Positions 46,346 through 56,800 of a DNA stretch of 64,000 nt are shown piece after piece; the first letter of the stretch is position 1; every line of letters begins with the position of its first letter. Origin of the DNA: Bacteroidota bacterium (GTDB lineage: Bacteria > Bacteroidota > Ignavibacteria > Ignavibacteriales > Melioribacteraceae); assembly GCA_018829205.1 (NCBI GenBank), contig JAHJUE010000009.1:62001-126000 (forward strand), in the 5' to 3' direction. The notes beneath the pieces were generated by a model. The model was not told the origin of the DNA. It did no database searches and worked only from the letters and a program-made list of their open reading frames with translations. The translations under genes and the position numbers were made by a program.

Positions 46346-48127
46346 TTGAGTCAAGACGATGAAATATTAGGTAAAGCGTACGATTCCAAATTAATGAAGC
46401 GTCTTTTAGGATACGTAAAACCATACACTAAGTACGTTGTGCTTGCAATCCTATTAAACCTGCTGGTAGCCGGATTAGGTCCGCTTCGTCCTTACCTAAC
46501 CAAAATCGCGGTTGATGATTATATTGCTGTTAAAGATTACGACGGATTGTTAAATATTGCTCTTCTTTTGGTCGCTACATTAATTATCCAGTCGTTTATA
46601 CAATACTTTCTTACCTATTACACACAGCTGATGGGACAGAAAATAATTTATGATTTGCGCGTAAAACTTTTTGCGCACGTTCAGAAGCTTGCGTTAAGGT
46701 ATTTTGATAAAACGCCGATAGGAAGAATAGTAACCCGGGTTACCAACGATATAGAAGCATTAAACGAATTATTCTCTTCTGGTATTGTTATGGTATTCAG
46801 CGACATATTTATTATAGTCTGGATTTTTATTTTTATGTTTTTTATGTCATGGGATTTATCACTTGTAACCTTATCCGTACTTCCTATTCTTATTTACGGG
46901 ACATTTTTATTCAGGAGAAAAGTAAGGGAATCCTACCGTGATGTACGCTTCCATTTGGCGCGGTTAAATTCATATATGCAGGAACACATAACCGGTATGG
47001 CTATTGTGCAAAGCTTTGCAAAAGAGGATGATGAAATTAAAAATATTGCTTCGATAAACTCGGATCATAAAAAAGCAAACATCGACTCTATTTTTTACTA
47101 TGCCGTTTTTTATCCTGTTGTTGAGGTACTAAGCGCGGCGGCCGTAAGTTTAATTATTTGGTACGGCGGCGGAGATGTTATTCAAAGCTCAATGACAATC
47201 GGCGTACTGTTCGCTTTCATTCAATACACGGAAATGTTTTTCAGGCCTATCCGCGACCTTTCGGAAAAATATAATGTTATGCAGACAGCAATGGCTTCTT
47301 CGGAAAGAATATTTAAACTTCTTGACAATGAAACCGTTGTTAAAAACCCTGACAATCCGAAATCTTTACCAAAGGTAAAAGGTTCAATTGAATTTGATAA
47401 CGTATGTTTTGCATATAATGAAAATGATTATGTTCTTCGCAATGTATCATTCAAAATAAATCCAGGGGAAACAGTAGCAATTGTTGGAGCTACAGGCGCA
47501 GGTAAAACTAGCATAATTAATATTCTTACAAGATTTTATGATATTCAAAACGGCAGAATATTAATTGACGGAACTGATATTAAAGAAATTGATAAGCGCG
47601 ATTTAAGAAAATATATTTCGGTTGTGCTGCAGGATGTTTTCTTGTTCTCAGGCACAATAAAATCAAATATTAATTTAGACTCAGAAAACATTTCGCAAGA
47701 AGAAGTAATAAACGCCGCGAAAACCGTAGGTGCGCATAAATTTATTTCGTTATTGCCCAATCAATATAACGAAGAGGTAAAAGAAAAAGGGGCAACATTA
47801 AGCGTAGGTCAAAAACAATTAATTTCTTTTGCCAGAGCGTTGGCTTATAACCCGCAAATACTTATTTTGGACGAGGCAACTTCCAGCGTCGATACGGAAA
47901 CTGAAATTTTAATTCAGCAGGCAATTGAGAAACTTCTTGTAGGTAGAACTTCAATTGTAATTGCCCATAGGTTATCCACAGTGCAAAACGCAGATAAAAT
48001 TATTGTGATGCATAAAGGTGAAATTAGGGAAATGGGAACACATCAGGAATTGCTTTCTAAAAAAGGAATTTATTATAAACTATATCAGCTGCAGTACAAA
48101 GATCAGGAAATTAGTAAACCAGCTTAA
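46346..48127 (+). CDS. ABC exporter half-transporter B (canonical Walker B, altered signature)
   Basis: A 593-residue half-transporter with six membrane helices followed by an ATPase domain. Walker A is VGATGAGKTSI, Walker B is ILILDEATSSVD with the catalytic glutamate, and the switch histidine is in IAHRLST. The signature motif reads LSVGQKQL instead of LSGGQ. Combined with gene 44452-46200, this gives one complete ATP site and one degenerate site, as in heterodimeric exporters. The start is TTG at 46346 with AAGGAAAAG upstream; no in-frame ATG is near. It is separated from its partner by 145 bases and followed closely by fbp. Confidence 0.92.
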   Translation: MSQDDEILGKAYDSKLMKRLLGYVKPYTKYVVLAILLNLLVAGLGPLRPYLTKIAVDDYIAVKDYDGLLNIALLLVATLIIQSFIQYFLTYYTQLMGQKIIYDLRVKLFAHVQKLALRYFDKTPIGRIVTRVTNDIEALNELFSSGIVMVFSDIFIIVWIFIFMFFMSWDLSLVTLSVLPILIYGTFLFRRKVRESYRDVRFHLARLNSYMQEHITGMAIVQSFAKEDDEIKNIASINSDHKKANIDSIFYYAVFYPVVEVLSAAAVSLIIWYGGGDVIQSSMTIGVLFAFIQYTEMFFRPIRDLSEKYNVMQTAMASSERIFKLLDNETVVKNPDNPKSLPKVKGSIEFDNVCFAYNENDYVLRNVSFKINPGETVAIVGATGAGKTSIINILTRFYDIQNGRILIDGTDIKEIDKRDLRKYISVVLQDVFLFSGTIKSNINLDSENISQEEVINAAKTVGAHKFISLLPNQYNEEVKEKGATLSVGQKQLISFARALAYNPQILILDEATSSVDTETEILIQQAIEKLLVGRTSIVIAHRLSTVQNADKIIVMHKGEIREMGTHQELLSKKGIYYKLYQLQYKDQEISKPA

Positions 48128-48144
48128 TATATAGGAGAATCTAT

Positions 48145-49161
48145 ATGCCCGCAACTCGCTTCATGACTCTTCATCGTCATATTCTTGAAGGCGAAAAGAT
48201 GCACCCCGAAGCAACTGGAGAATTATCCGCGTTATTGTCCCAGTTGGGTCTCGCGGCTAAAGTAATTTCTCTTGAAGTAAACAAAGCCGGACTTGTTGAT
48301 ATCATCGGATTTACAGGCGATAGTAATGTTCACGGCGAACAGGTAAAAAAACTGGATATTTTCGCTCATGAGATTTTAATTAAAGCAATGGACCACGGCG
48401 GCCACTTCTGCGTTATGGCTTCCGAAGAAGAAGAAGATATTATTCATATTCCTAAAAAACATAAAATCGGTAAATACGTTCTTTTATTTGATCCGCTTGA
48501 CGGATCTTCAAATATTGACGCTAATGTAAGTATTGGTACAATTTTTACCATATATAAAAGAATAACCCCCGACGGTGAACCGGGAACACTAAAAGACTGC
48601 CTTCAGGAAGGTTACAGACAGGTGGCGGCCGGTTATGTTATTTACGGTTCAAGTACAATGCTTGTTTATACAGCCGGACACGGGGTTTACGGGTTTACGC
48701 TTGATCCTGCATTCGGCGAATTTCTATTGTCGCATGACAATATAAAAATTCCGGCTAACGGAAGAATATATAGTCTGAACGAAGGCAACTATCTTTATTG
48801 GCCGCAGGGATTAAAAAATTATATTAAACATCTGCAGTCAAATTTATATAACGGCAAACCGTTTCAAGCGCGGTACATTGGTTCGATGGTCGCCGATATT
48901 CACAGGACATTGCTTTACGGAGGAATATTTATTTATCCTTCTGATAGAAGAAACGAATTCGGGAAATTAAGATTAATGTATGAATGCAATCCAATGGCGT
49001 TTATTGTAGAAGCCGCCGGGGGAAGAGCCACTAACGGCAATCAGAGAATTTTAGATCTTAAACCTGAAAGCCTGCATCAGCGCACTCCAATTTATATTGG
49101 CAGTCCCGAAGATGTATTACTTGTTGAGAAATTTTTGCATGAAAATAAATCGGCAGAATAA
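48145..49161 (+). CDS. fbp: Class I fructose-1,6-bisphosphatase
   Basis: Gluconeogenic enzyme removing phosphate 1 of fructose-1,6-bisphosphate. The 338-residue protein has the metal-binding signature LFDPLDGSSNIDANVSIGTIF near residues 115-135, acidic EEEEDI metal ligands before it, and the YIGSMVADIHRTLLYGG and KLRLMYECNPMAFIVEAAGG segments of the substrate site. ATG at 48145 is preceded by AGGAG. It starts 17 bases after the ABC exporter gene, so it is probably read from the same transcript. With the PEP carboxykinase at 52.1 kb it supports gluconeogenesis. Confidence 0.97.
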   Translation: MPATRFMTLHRHILEGEKMHPEATGELSALLSQLGLAAKVISLEVNKAGLVDIIGFTGDSNVHGEQVKKLDIFAHEILIKAMDHGGHFCVMASEEEEDIIHIPKKHKIGKYVLLFDPLDGSSNIDANVSIGTIFTIYKRITPDGEPGTLKDCLQEGYRQVAAGYVIYGSSTMLVYTAGHGVYGFTLDPAFGEFLLSHDNIKIPANGRIYSLNEGNYLYWPQGLKNYIKHLQSNLYNGKPFQARYIGSMVADIHRTLLYGGIFIYPSDRRNEFGKLRLMYECNPMAFIVEAAGGRATNGNQRILDLKPESLHQRTPIYIGSPEDVLLVEKFLHENKSAE

Positions 49162-49162
49162 A

Positions 49163-49191
49163 AATAAGGCGTTTAATTATAACGCCTTATT
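49163..49191. terminator. Bidirectional terminator between fbp and the 88-residue gene
   Basis: A perfect 11-bp stem (AATAAGGCGTT at 49163-49173, its complement at 49181-49191) has a 7-base loop, with a short T-rich tail on each strand. The 3' arm overlaps the last codons of the minus-strand gene. Confidence 0.85.
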
Positions 49192-49453
49192 TATTCATCT
49201 TAATTAATTCTTCTTCAATTTTTGCCGCTAAATCTTTTGGGGAAATTCCTTCCAATTTTAATTTAGCGCTTTTAACCAGAATTTCAGGTGCGTCGCCTTC
49301 TCCCTGAACAAACTTAACAAGGTTAAAGCCTAGTCTGTTCCTGTCATTAGCAATCGGTATAAATTCTTTGAACTTGTCGGCTATGTCGTAGCATTTTTTT
49401 TCTATCGAACTATCCGGGAATTTATTTGTCGCCGGCGGAGGTAATGTACTCAT
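49187..49453 (-). CDS. Small protein of unknown function
   Basis: An 88-residue protein that I do not recognise. It starts MSTLPPPATNKFPDSSIEKKC, has a central VKFVQGEGDAP and ends in a charged helix (KLKLEGISPKDLAAKIEEELIKMNK). No membrane segment, signal peptide or zinc motif is visible; there is one cysteine. ATG at 49453 begins the frame, and its stop falls in a hairpin shared with fbp. The amino acid composition is normal for a soluble protein, which supports it as a real gene. It is transcribed away from the GT9 gene, with 175 bases between. Confidence 0.6.
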   Translation of the reverse strand: MSTLPPPATNKFPDSSIEKKCYDIADKFKEFIPIANDRNRLGFNLVKFVQGEGDAPEILVKSAKLKLEGISPKDLAAKIEEELIKMNK

Positions 49454-49628
49454 TATATTTTCCGTTTATTATTAATAATCTTTGTTTAAAAAATACTGAA
49501 CAAATCGTTAACACTCAACAACCATCTGGATGCTTTATGAATAATCAAGTATTTATATTTCGGTAAAAGCAATAATTGTAACACTAAGTATTATTGCATA
49601 AATTTCAACATCATATTTGGACTTTTAA

Positions 49629-50618
49629 TTGATTTTAAGAGATATCGACAAAATACTCATTATCCGATTAAGCTCCTTGGGTGATGTACTGCTTACCACT
49701 CCGGTTTTAAGAAGCATAAAAAATTATAATCCGAAACTGGAAATTGATTTTATTGTACAGCGCGAATATGTGGATGCCGTAAAATTTAATCCTAATATTT
49801 CATCCGTTTTTTCATACGTTAAAAACGGTGACAATTCAAAGCTATTTGAAGCTCTGTTAAAAAGGAATTATGATTTAATAATTGATCTGCAGAATAATAA
49901 TAGAAGCGCGGGAATTGTTCAGTCTCTTTCAAAACCGGTAGCTAAATTTTATAAACCATCATTAAAGAAGTTTCTGCTTGTTCATTTTAAAATCAATCTC
50001 TTTAAAGAAATAATTTCAATTCCGGAAAGATATGCCGGCGCGTTTAAAGAAGTTAAATTGGATGATTTCGGATTAGAACTTTTTCTGCCCGCTGAAATTA
50101 AACCTCAGGTTGAAGAAAATAATTTAATAGGGTTTTGTCCCGGCTCAAAACATTTTACAAAAATGTGGCCTTCAGAATATTTTATTGAATTAGGAAATAG
50201 ATTAGCCGCCGAAGGCAATAAAATAATTTTACTGGGCGGAAGTTCCGATAATAATATTTGTTCGGAAATAGCTTCTAAAATAAAAGGATCAGTAAATCTA
50301 TGCGGCGGCGATAATTTGCTTCAAATTGCCGCCGATATGAAAAAATGCAGGTTTGTTGTCTGCAATGACTCGGGTCTGATGCATACAGCCTGCGCAGTTG
50401 ATATTCCAATGATTTCTATTTTCGGCTCAACGGTTGAAGAATTCGGATTTTTCCCCTATAAATCGCGCAATTTAGTTTTAGAAAATAAATCCTTAAATTG
50501 CAGACCGTGCAGTCACATAGGGAAAAATGCTTGTCCCCTAAAACATTTTAAATGCATGAAAGATTTAACACCCGGATTTGTTTACGATAACATCAAAAAA
50601 TTTGAAGAAATATTATGA
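49629..50618 (+). CDS. Glycosyltransferase family 9 (heptosyltransferase-like)
   Basis: A 329-residue GT-B-fold enzyme of the LPS heptosyltransferase family, acting at the cytoplasmic face of the inner membrane. The N-terminal IRLSSLGDVLLTTPVLR is the acceptor-side signature. FCPGSKHFTKMWP and VVCNDSGLMHTACAVDIPMISIFG are the GT9 donor-binding segments. The start appears to be TTG at 49629, since the first strand follows at once and no in-frame ATG is near. It overlaps the Kdo transferase gene by four bases (ATGA), so both belong to lipopolysaccharide core synthesis. The exact sugar is not determined. Confidence 0.92.
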   Translation: MILRDIDKILIIRLSSLGDVLLTTPVLRSIKNYNPKLEIDFIVQREYVDAVKFNPNISSVFSYVKNGDNSKLFEALLKRNYDLIIDLQNNNRSAGIVQSLSKPVAKFYKPSLKKFLLVHFKINLFKEIISIPERYAGAFKEVKLDDFGLELFLPAEIKPQVEENNLIGFCPGSKHFTKMWPSEYFIELGNRLAAEGNKIILLGGSSDNNICSEIASKIKGSVNLCGGDNLLQIAADMKKCRFVVCNDSGLMHTACAVDIPMISIFGSTVEEFGFFPYKSRNLVLENKSLNCRPCSHIGKNACPLKHFKCMKDLTPGFVYDNIKKFEEIL

Positions 50619-51892
50619 TTCAACCCTGGTATGTTTTATATAATTATATTGTTCTTCCTGTGTTATATATTATCCTGTATTTATTAGGATTTTTTAATGA
50701 GAAGATTAAAAGAGGAATAAAAGGGCGCAAAACACTTTTTTTTGATTTAGCAACAAACATAAAGAAAATTGATAAAGAGAAAAAAACAATATGGTTTCAT
50801 TCCTCCTCAATGGGAGAATTTGAGCAGGCTAAACCTATAATTGAAAAATTAAGAAAAGAAAAAAATGTTAATATCATTGTTACTTTTTTCTCTCCATCAG
50901 GATATGAAAATTCGTTAAAGTATCCTTACGCGGATGTAATCTCATATTTGCCTTTTGATACGCCGAGACTTGCCGAAAAATTCGTAAAAATTATTAAAGC
51001 GGACGCGGTAGTTTTTATGCGTTATGATATTTGGCCGAATATAATACTTCAGATTCAGAAATATAAAATTCCTTCGTTTATTGTTGACGCTACAATGCGG
51101 AGCGATTCAAAAAGAAAACTTCCTTTTATAAAAAACTTTCATAAAAAACTTTATAGCGGTTTCTCAAAAATCTTAACCGTCTCCGATGCAGATGTTAATA
51201 ACTTTTTATCGTTCGGGATTGACGGCGGAAAGGTAACTGCAGTAGGAGATACCCGTTTCGATAGGGTTTATCAGAAAAGCATTCAGGCAAAAGAAAAAAA
51301 ACTACTGCCTGATAATTTTTTTAATGGGAAAAAGGTTTTTGTGTTCGGAAGTTCCTGGGAATCGGATGAAGAAGTGGTTTTTCCCGCTTTAATGAAACTA
51401 TTAAGATACGATCCCGATACAATTGTAATTGTCGTTCCTCATGAACCGACAATTTTGCATCTTGAAAAAATTGAACATACTTTTATTAATAAATTTTCGA
51501 CAATCCGTTTTTCATACCTGAATAATTATAATAACGAAAGAGTAATTATTGTCGATTCGATTGGAATTTTACTTACACTTTATTATTACGCCGATGTCGC
51601 TTACGTAGGGGGGAGTTTTAAACAAGGCATTCATAATGTTCTTGAACCCGCGGTATACGGAATTCCTGTTTTATTCGGTCCAAAATTTCACAATAGTCAG
51701 GAAGCCGAAATTTTAATTAAACTTGGCGGAGCGTTCGTAATAAGTAATAAAAGAGAAACATATATAAAATTGCGGGGCCTTTTTTCTAATAATCAATCGC
51801 GTATAAATACAGGAAATATTTGTTACGGTTATGTGAATAATAATATTGGCGCAACGGATAAAATATCAGAAGAAATTTGTAGGTTTATTTAA
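50615..51892 (+). CDS. waaA: 3-deoxy-D-manno-octulosonic acid transferase (WaaA/KdtA)
   Basis: Transfers Kdo from CMP-Kdo to lipid A at the inner membrane. At 425 residues it is of normal length. An N-terminal hydrophobic anchor (residues 8-27) is followed by HSSSMGEFEQAKPII, where the glutamate matches the catalytic base of KdtA. Later motifs include FMRYDIWPNI, AVGDTRFDRV, VVPHEPT and VGGSFKQGIHNVLEPAVYGIPVLFGP, typical of the donor-binding domain. ATG at 50615 lies inside the end of the GT9 gene, so translation is coupled. Presence of this gene indicates a Gram-negative outer membrane. Confidence 0.96.
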   Translation: MIQPWYVLYNYIVLPVLYIILYLLGFFNEKIKRGIKGRKTLFFDLATNIKKIDKEKKTIWFHSSSMGEFEQAKPIIEKLRKEKNVNIIVTFFSPSGYENSLKYPYADVISYLPFDTPRLAEKFVKIIKADAVVFMRYDIWPNIILQIQKYKIPSFIVDATMRSDSKRKLPFIKNFHKKLYSGFSKILTVSDADVNNFLSFGIDGGKVTAVGDTRFDRVYQKSIQAKEKKLLPDNFFNGKKVFVFGSSWESDEEVVFPALMKLLRYDPDTIVIVVPHEPTILHLEKIEHTFINKFSTIRFSYLNNYNNERVIIVDSIGILLTLYYYADVAYVGGSFKQGIHNVLEPAVYGIPVLFGPKFHNSQEAEILIKLGGAFVISNKRETYIKLRGLFSNNQSRINTGNICYGYVNNNIGATDKISEEICRFI

Positions 51893-52114
51893 GATTCCTT
51901 ATTAATTTAACTTAATATTTCACTTCCGGATACTTAATTGATTGAAGCAGAAAATCTTTTTCCCTATTTTTTCATAGATAAATTTGCAGCTTTTTGTAAT
52001 ATAGTTCCTTTTCAGTTTCGGAAAAAGAAGTGTTTCAAATCTGCTAACCAAACAAATCTTATCCAGAAGTAAATCTATTTTAAAAATACTTAAAATATAA
52101 ATATAGGAGCAAAA

Positions 52115-53719
52115 ATGTCAGTATTGGACTTGACAAAATACGGATTACTGAATGTAAAAGAGGTGATTTATAATCCCGATTATGAAACATTGTTTGAGCA
52201 CGAAACAGATCCCAGTTTAATTGGTTTTGAAAAAGGACAGGTATCGGAACTAGGCGCGGTGAATGTTATGACTGGCGAATTTACGGGCCGTTCACCAAAA
52301 GATAAATATATTGTAAAAGATTCTGTGACTGAAAATACAATATGGTGGACATCGGACAAAGCTAAAAATGACAATAAGCCGATTACGCAGGAAGTTTGGG
52401 ACGATTTGAAATTAACCGTTACAAAACAGCTTTCGGAAAAAGTGCTGTATGTAATAGATGCTTTCTGCGGAGCAAATGAAGATACCAGATTAAAGGTGCG
52501 TTTTATAATGGAAGTTGCTTGGCAGGCGCATTTTGTTAAAAATATGTTTATTCGTCCCACCGAAGAAGAATTGAAAAATTTCGGCGAACCTGATTTTATT
52601 GTTATGAACGGATCTAAAACTACCAACCCTAACTGGGAAAAACACGGACTTAATTCCGAAAATTTTGTCGCTTTTAATCTAAGCGAAAGAATGCAGCTAA
52701 TCGGCGGGACATGGTACGGCGGCGAAATGAAAAAAGGCATGTTCGCGATGATGAATTATTATCTACCGTTAAAAGGCGTAGCCTCTATGCATTGTTCGGC
52801 AAATAAAAACGCCGACGGAGAAGTGGCGATTTTTTTCGGTTTATCCGGTACAGGCAAAACCACTCTTTCAACCGATCCGCACAGAGAATTAATCGGCGAC
52901 GATGAACACGGATGGGACGATCACGGTGTTTTTAATTTTGAAGGCGGATGTTACGCAAAAACTATAAATCTTGATAAAGAATCCGAACCGGATATTTATA
53001 ACGCAATAAAAAAAGACGCTCTGCTTGAAAATGTTACGCTCGATACGGACGGGAAAATAGATTTTAATGACGGATCAGTTACGCAAAATACGCGTGTGTC
53101 GTATCCAATTTATCATATAAAAAATATTGTAAAACCGGTTTCAAAAGCAGGTCACGCCAATAAAGTGATTTTTCTTACTGCCGATGCATTCGGCATAATG
53201 CCTCCGGTTTCAATACTTTCACATGAACAGACAAAATATCATTTCCTTTCGGGCTTCACTGCAAAATTAGCAGGAACCGAACGAGGTGTTACGGCCCCGC
53301 TTCCAACTTTTTCAGCATGCTTCGGGGCGGCCTTCCTTTCGCTGCATCCTACTAAATACGGCGAAGAACTGGTTAAGAAAATGGATGAGCATAATGCAAC
53401 CGCTTATCTTGTGAATACCGGATGGAACGGTTACGGAAAAAGAATTTCAATTAAAGATACAAGAGCAATTATTGACGCGATTCTTGACGGCTCAATTGAA
53501 AAAGCTGAAACCAAAACTATTCCTATATTTAATCTTACGGTGCCGACCTTTCTTCATGACGTTGACCCCAAAATTATGGATCCGAGAGATACTTATTCCG
53601 ATCCGGCTGAATGGGATAAAAAAGCAAAACAGCTTGCTGAATTATTCATTAAAAGTTTTGAGAAATACACCGACAATGATGAAGGAAAATCTTTAGTGGC
53701 CGCCGGTCCGCAATTATAG
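52115..53719 (+). CDS. pckA: Phosphoenolpyruvate carboxykinase (ATP)
   Basis: Interconverts oxaloacetate and PEP using ATP/ADP, the entry step of gluconeogenesis. The 534-residue protein shows the ATP-type motifs: [11 protein letters not shown] early, [11 protein letters not shown], the P-loop [11 protein letters not shown] near residue 250, the DDEHGW metal site and [13 protein letters not shown] at 52115 is preceded by AGGAGC. It is followed by a strong terminator and preceded by about 220 bases of AT-rich sequence. Confidence 0.97.
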   Translation: MSVLDLTKYGLLNVKEVIYNPDYETLFEHETDPSLIGFEKGQVSELGAVNVMTGEFTGRSPKDKYIVKDSVTENTIWWTSDKAKNDNKPITQEVWDDLKLTVTKQLSEKVLYVIDAFCGANEDTRLKVRFIMEVAWQAHFVKNMFIRPTEEELKNFGEPDFIVMNGSKTTNPNWEKHGLNSENFVAFNLSERMQLIGGTWYGGEMKKGMFAMMNYYLPLKGVASMHCSANKNADGEVAIFFGLSGTGKTTLSTDPHRELIGDDEHGWDDHGVFNFEGGCYAKTINLDKESEPDIYNAIKKDALLENVTLDTDGKIDFNDGSVTQNTRVSYPIYHIKNIVKPVSKAGHANKVIFLTADAFGIMPPVSILSHEQTKYHFLSGFTAKLAGTERGVTAPLPTFSACFGAAFLSLHPTKYGEELVKKMDEHNATAYLVNTGWNGYGKRISIKDTRAIIDAILDGSIEKAETKTIPIFNLTVPTFLHDVDPKIMDPRDTYSDPAEWDKKAKQLAELFIKSFEKYTDNDEGKSLVAAGPQL

Positions 53720-53739
53720 CTAAATTTCTAATTCTTATT

Positions 53740-53796
53740 AAACCCAATTTCAAAACTGAATAATATATTCTTTTTGAAATTGGGTTTATTTTTAAT
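53740..53796 (+). terminator. Rho-independent terminator of pckA
   Basis: A perfect 16-bp stem (53740-53755 with 53772-53787) and 16-base loop are followed by ATTTTTAATT. It starts 20 bases after the pckA stop. Confidence 0.93.
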
Positions 53797-53889
53797 TCTT
53801 TCCCGATGCTTATTTAATTAGTAAAAGTAATTTTTTATATTATACCTATATTTTCCAGCCGAAGATTAAACACTCTAACAGGATATTTT

Positions 53890-56800
53890 ATGGATTCCGT
53901 TGATAACAAAAAAATGAAAGTTACATTTGAGGAAATATTTGACGCGGCGCCGGTCGGAATTCTAATTTTTAATGATGAGTGGATTATTACTCATGTAAAT
54001 CAGAATTTTATAAGGTTCGGATTACTTAAAGATGAATTCGGCGGGTATCTTGTTCATAAAAATATAATAAAGCAGGAAATATTTGAAAGTATTGATATAA
54101 TCCGGGAAGTTAAAAATCTTTTCCGCGGCGATCCGTTTGAAAAAGAATTATTAAATGTAAAAACTTTTGAAGGTGGCGAACTTAGCATTCTCGTTAAAGG
54201 TACGCCTCTTTTTGAAGGGGAAAAATTCCAGGGCGGAATTCTTATTATAGAGGATATAAAAATAGGTCTCGACGTTCAAAAAGAAAAATTAATACATTCA
54301 AAATATTTCAGCGATTTATTAAAAGGAATTAGCAGTCATTTTTTCATTACCGATAACTCTGGAAAGGTAAAGTATTCTTCGTTAAACGGCGAAGTAAGCC
54401 AGTTCAAATCCTTTCTCTCAAACTACGGCGGAAAATCAAATTCTTTGTTTACTTTAATATCATCGAATAAATTAAAAGATCTATTTGAAAAAGTTAATGA
54501 GAAAAAAGAACCCTTAAACGCAATTGTACCTACCGAAATTTCGGGCGATCTTTTTAATTACAGGGTGACTCTCGTCCCGCTTCTTTCAACAAGTAATGTA
54601 ATCCAGTTTGTTATTGTGCTGCTTACGGATATTTCAAAGGAAGCGGAAGATCTGGAATATTTAGGGACTGAAATTCACGAGTTAAGAACATTCAGGGATA
54701 TTACTTTAGCTATTGTAGATGCTGTTATAAATATTAATATTGAAGGCAAAATAATTCTCTGGAATGAAAAAGCAGAAAAAGTTTTCGGTTATTCGAACAA
54801 AGAAGTTCTAAATCAATTCCTCGGGAAAATTCTTCCTTCAATTGATCATGAATATTTTCAAAGAATTAAGGAAGAATTAAAAAGAAGCAATATCTGGGAA
54901 AGCGAAATAAAAATCGCCAAAGATAATCTTGAAGTAGAATATTTATCAATAAAAATGGGAATAGTCGGGAAGGATGAAAATCAATCCATTGTAATGCTTT
55001 GTACAAATATTACACGGCGCGCTTTGATGGAAAGAGAATTAAGGCAGTCCGAAGAAAGATTCAGGAATATTGTTACCAATACCCGCGAATATATTTGCAC
55101 ACTCGACTTAAAAGAAAATATAACATACGTAAATCCTTATTTTTCCAAAACATTTGATTACCCGGAAAATGAACTTATGGGGAAAAGTTTTAAGGATTTA
55201 ATTGAAGAAAATTATATAAATGAAAACGGGTTCGCGGTCGAGAAAATAATTTCGGATAAACCGGATTCCCTCGAACTTCCCCTAATCAAAAAAGACGGTT
55301 CCAAAGTTTATGTGCTTTCAAGTTTTACACCTGTTAAAGATTTTAACGGAACGGTAAGATTTTATAACGTTGTGCTTACCGATATAACGGTCAAAAAAGA
55401 AGCCGAAAAAGATCTGCTTTTAGTGCGCTCTGTATTTGATGCGTCACAGGACGGAATTGGCGTAAGCACAGGCAATAAGCTGATATTGGTTAATGAAAAC
55501 TTTGCGAATATTTTCGGATATGAGGACACTAAAGAAGTGCTGGGCAAATCCTCTCTTGAATTTGTCGATTTAGTAGATAGAAAAAGAGTTGAAGAAATAA
55601 TTAAAAAAAGATCCGAAGGCAAAGAGGTTGAAAACAGGTATGATTTTGTAGGCGTAAGAAAAGATAATTCCAAATTTTATGTCGAAGCTTCCGTTACTTC
55701 ATATGTAAGCGATAATGTTACTTATACCGTTTCTGTTATGAGGGATATAACTGAACAGAAAATTGCCGAAGAAAAAGTTAAAGAATCCGAAGAAAGATAT
55801 AGGAGCATTACCGAAAATATAAATGAGTCAATGTGGACGGCAGAAAGAATCGGCGAAAAATTAAAAGCGGTTTTTTATACGTCTGCTATAAAAAAAATTA
55901 CGGGTTACTCTAATGAAGATTTTATTTCCAATAAAAAATTATGGTTTAATATTATACACCCGAACGACAGCGAATTTGTATTAAAGAAATTAAAAAGACT
56001 TTACCGCGATCCTGCGCGTACTTCCGACGAAATTGAATATAGAATTCAAAATAATATCGGAAATATTGTATGGATAGAAAATAAAATAAACGTTGTGCGT
56101 AATAAAAAAGGCATTATACAAAAAGTATACGGCGTTGTTAGCGATATTACATTAAATAAAAGAGCTGACGAAGAGTTCAGAAAATCTGCCGAAAATCTGA
56201 AACAGTTAAATGAAACTAAGGACAGGTTTATTTCAATTATTTCTCATGATTTGCGCACGCCGTTCAGTTCAATCCTTGGTTTTACCGACCTATTGCTAAC
56301 GGACAGGCATATGCCCGAAGATAAAAAAATACAGTACGTTGAGTTTATCCAGGAATCATCTCGTAATATGCTTTCATTGGTTAATTCGCTGCTTGATTGG
56401 ACAAGGGTGCAGACAGGCAGAATCCGTTTTGAACCGGAAAGAATGAACGCTAAATATATTGTTACCAAAGCCATTCAAATGTTATCCGGCTCGGCTATGC
56501 AGAAAAATATTAATCTTTATTCGGCTATTGAAAATGATGTATTTATTTATGCCGATGAGGATCTCCTGCTTCAGATATTAAATAACTTAATCTCAAATGC
56601 CATTAAGTTCACACGTATTAACGGCACAATAAGTATTCACAGCGAATTACTAATTGATGAAAGAAAAGTAAAGTTTACCGTGAAAGATACAGGAGTTGGA
56701 ATTAAAGAAGAAAACCTTACTAAACTTTTTAAAGTGGATACCAAATTTACTTTAAAAGGTACAGAAGGCGAAAAGGGGAGCGGATTGGGTTTGTCGCTTG

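Noticed and set aside
52180-52740. 186-codon open frame antisense to pckA
   Set aside because: It lies wholly within the well-supported pckA coding sequence and its translation resembles no protein family; it is a shadow of codon bias.
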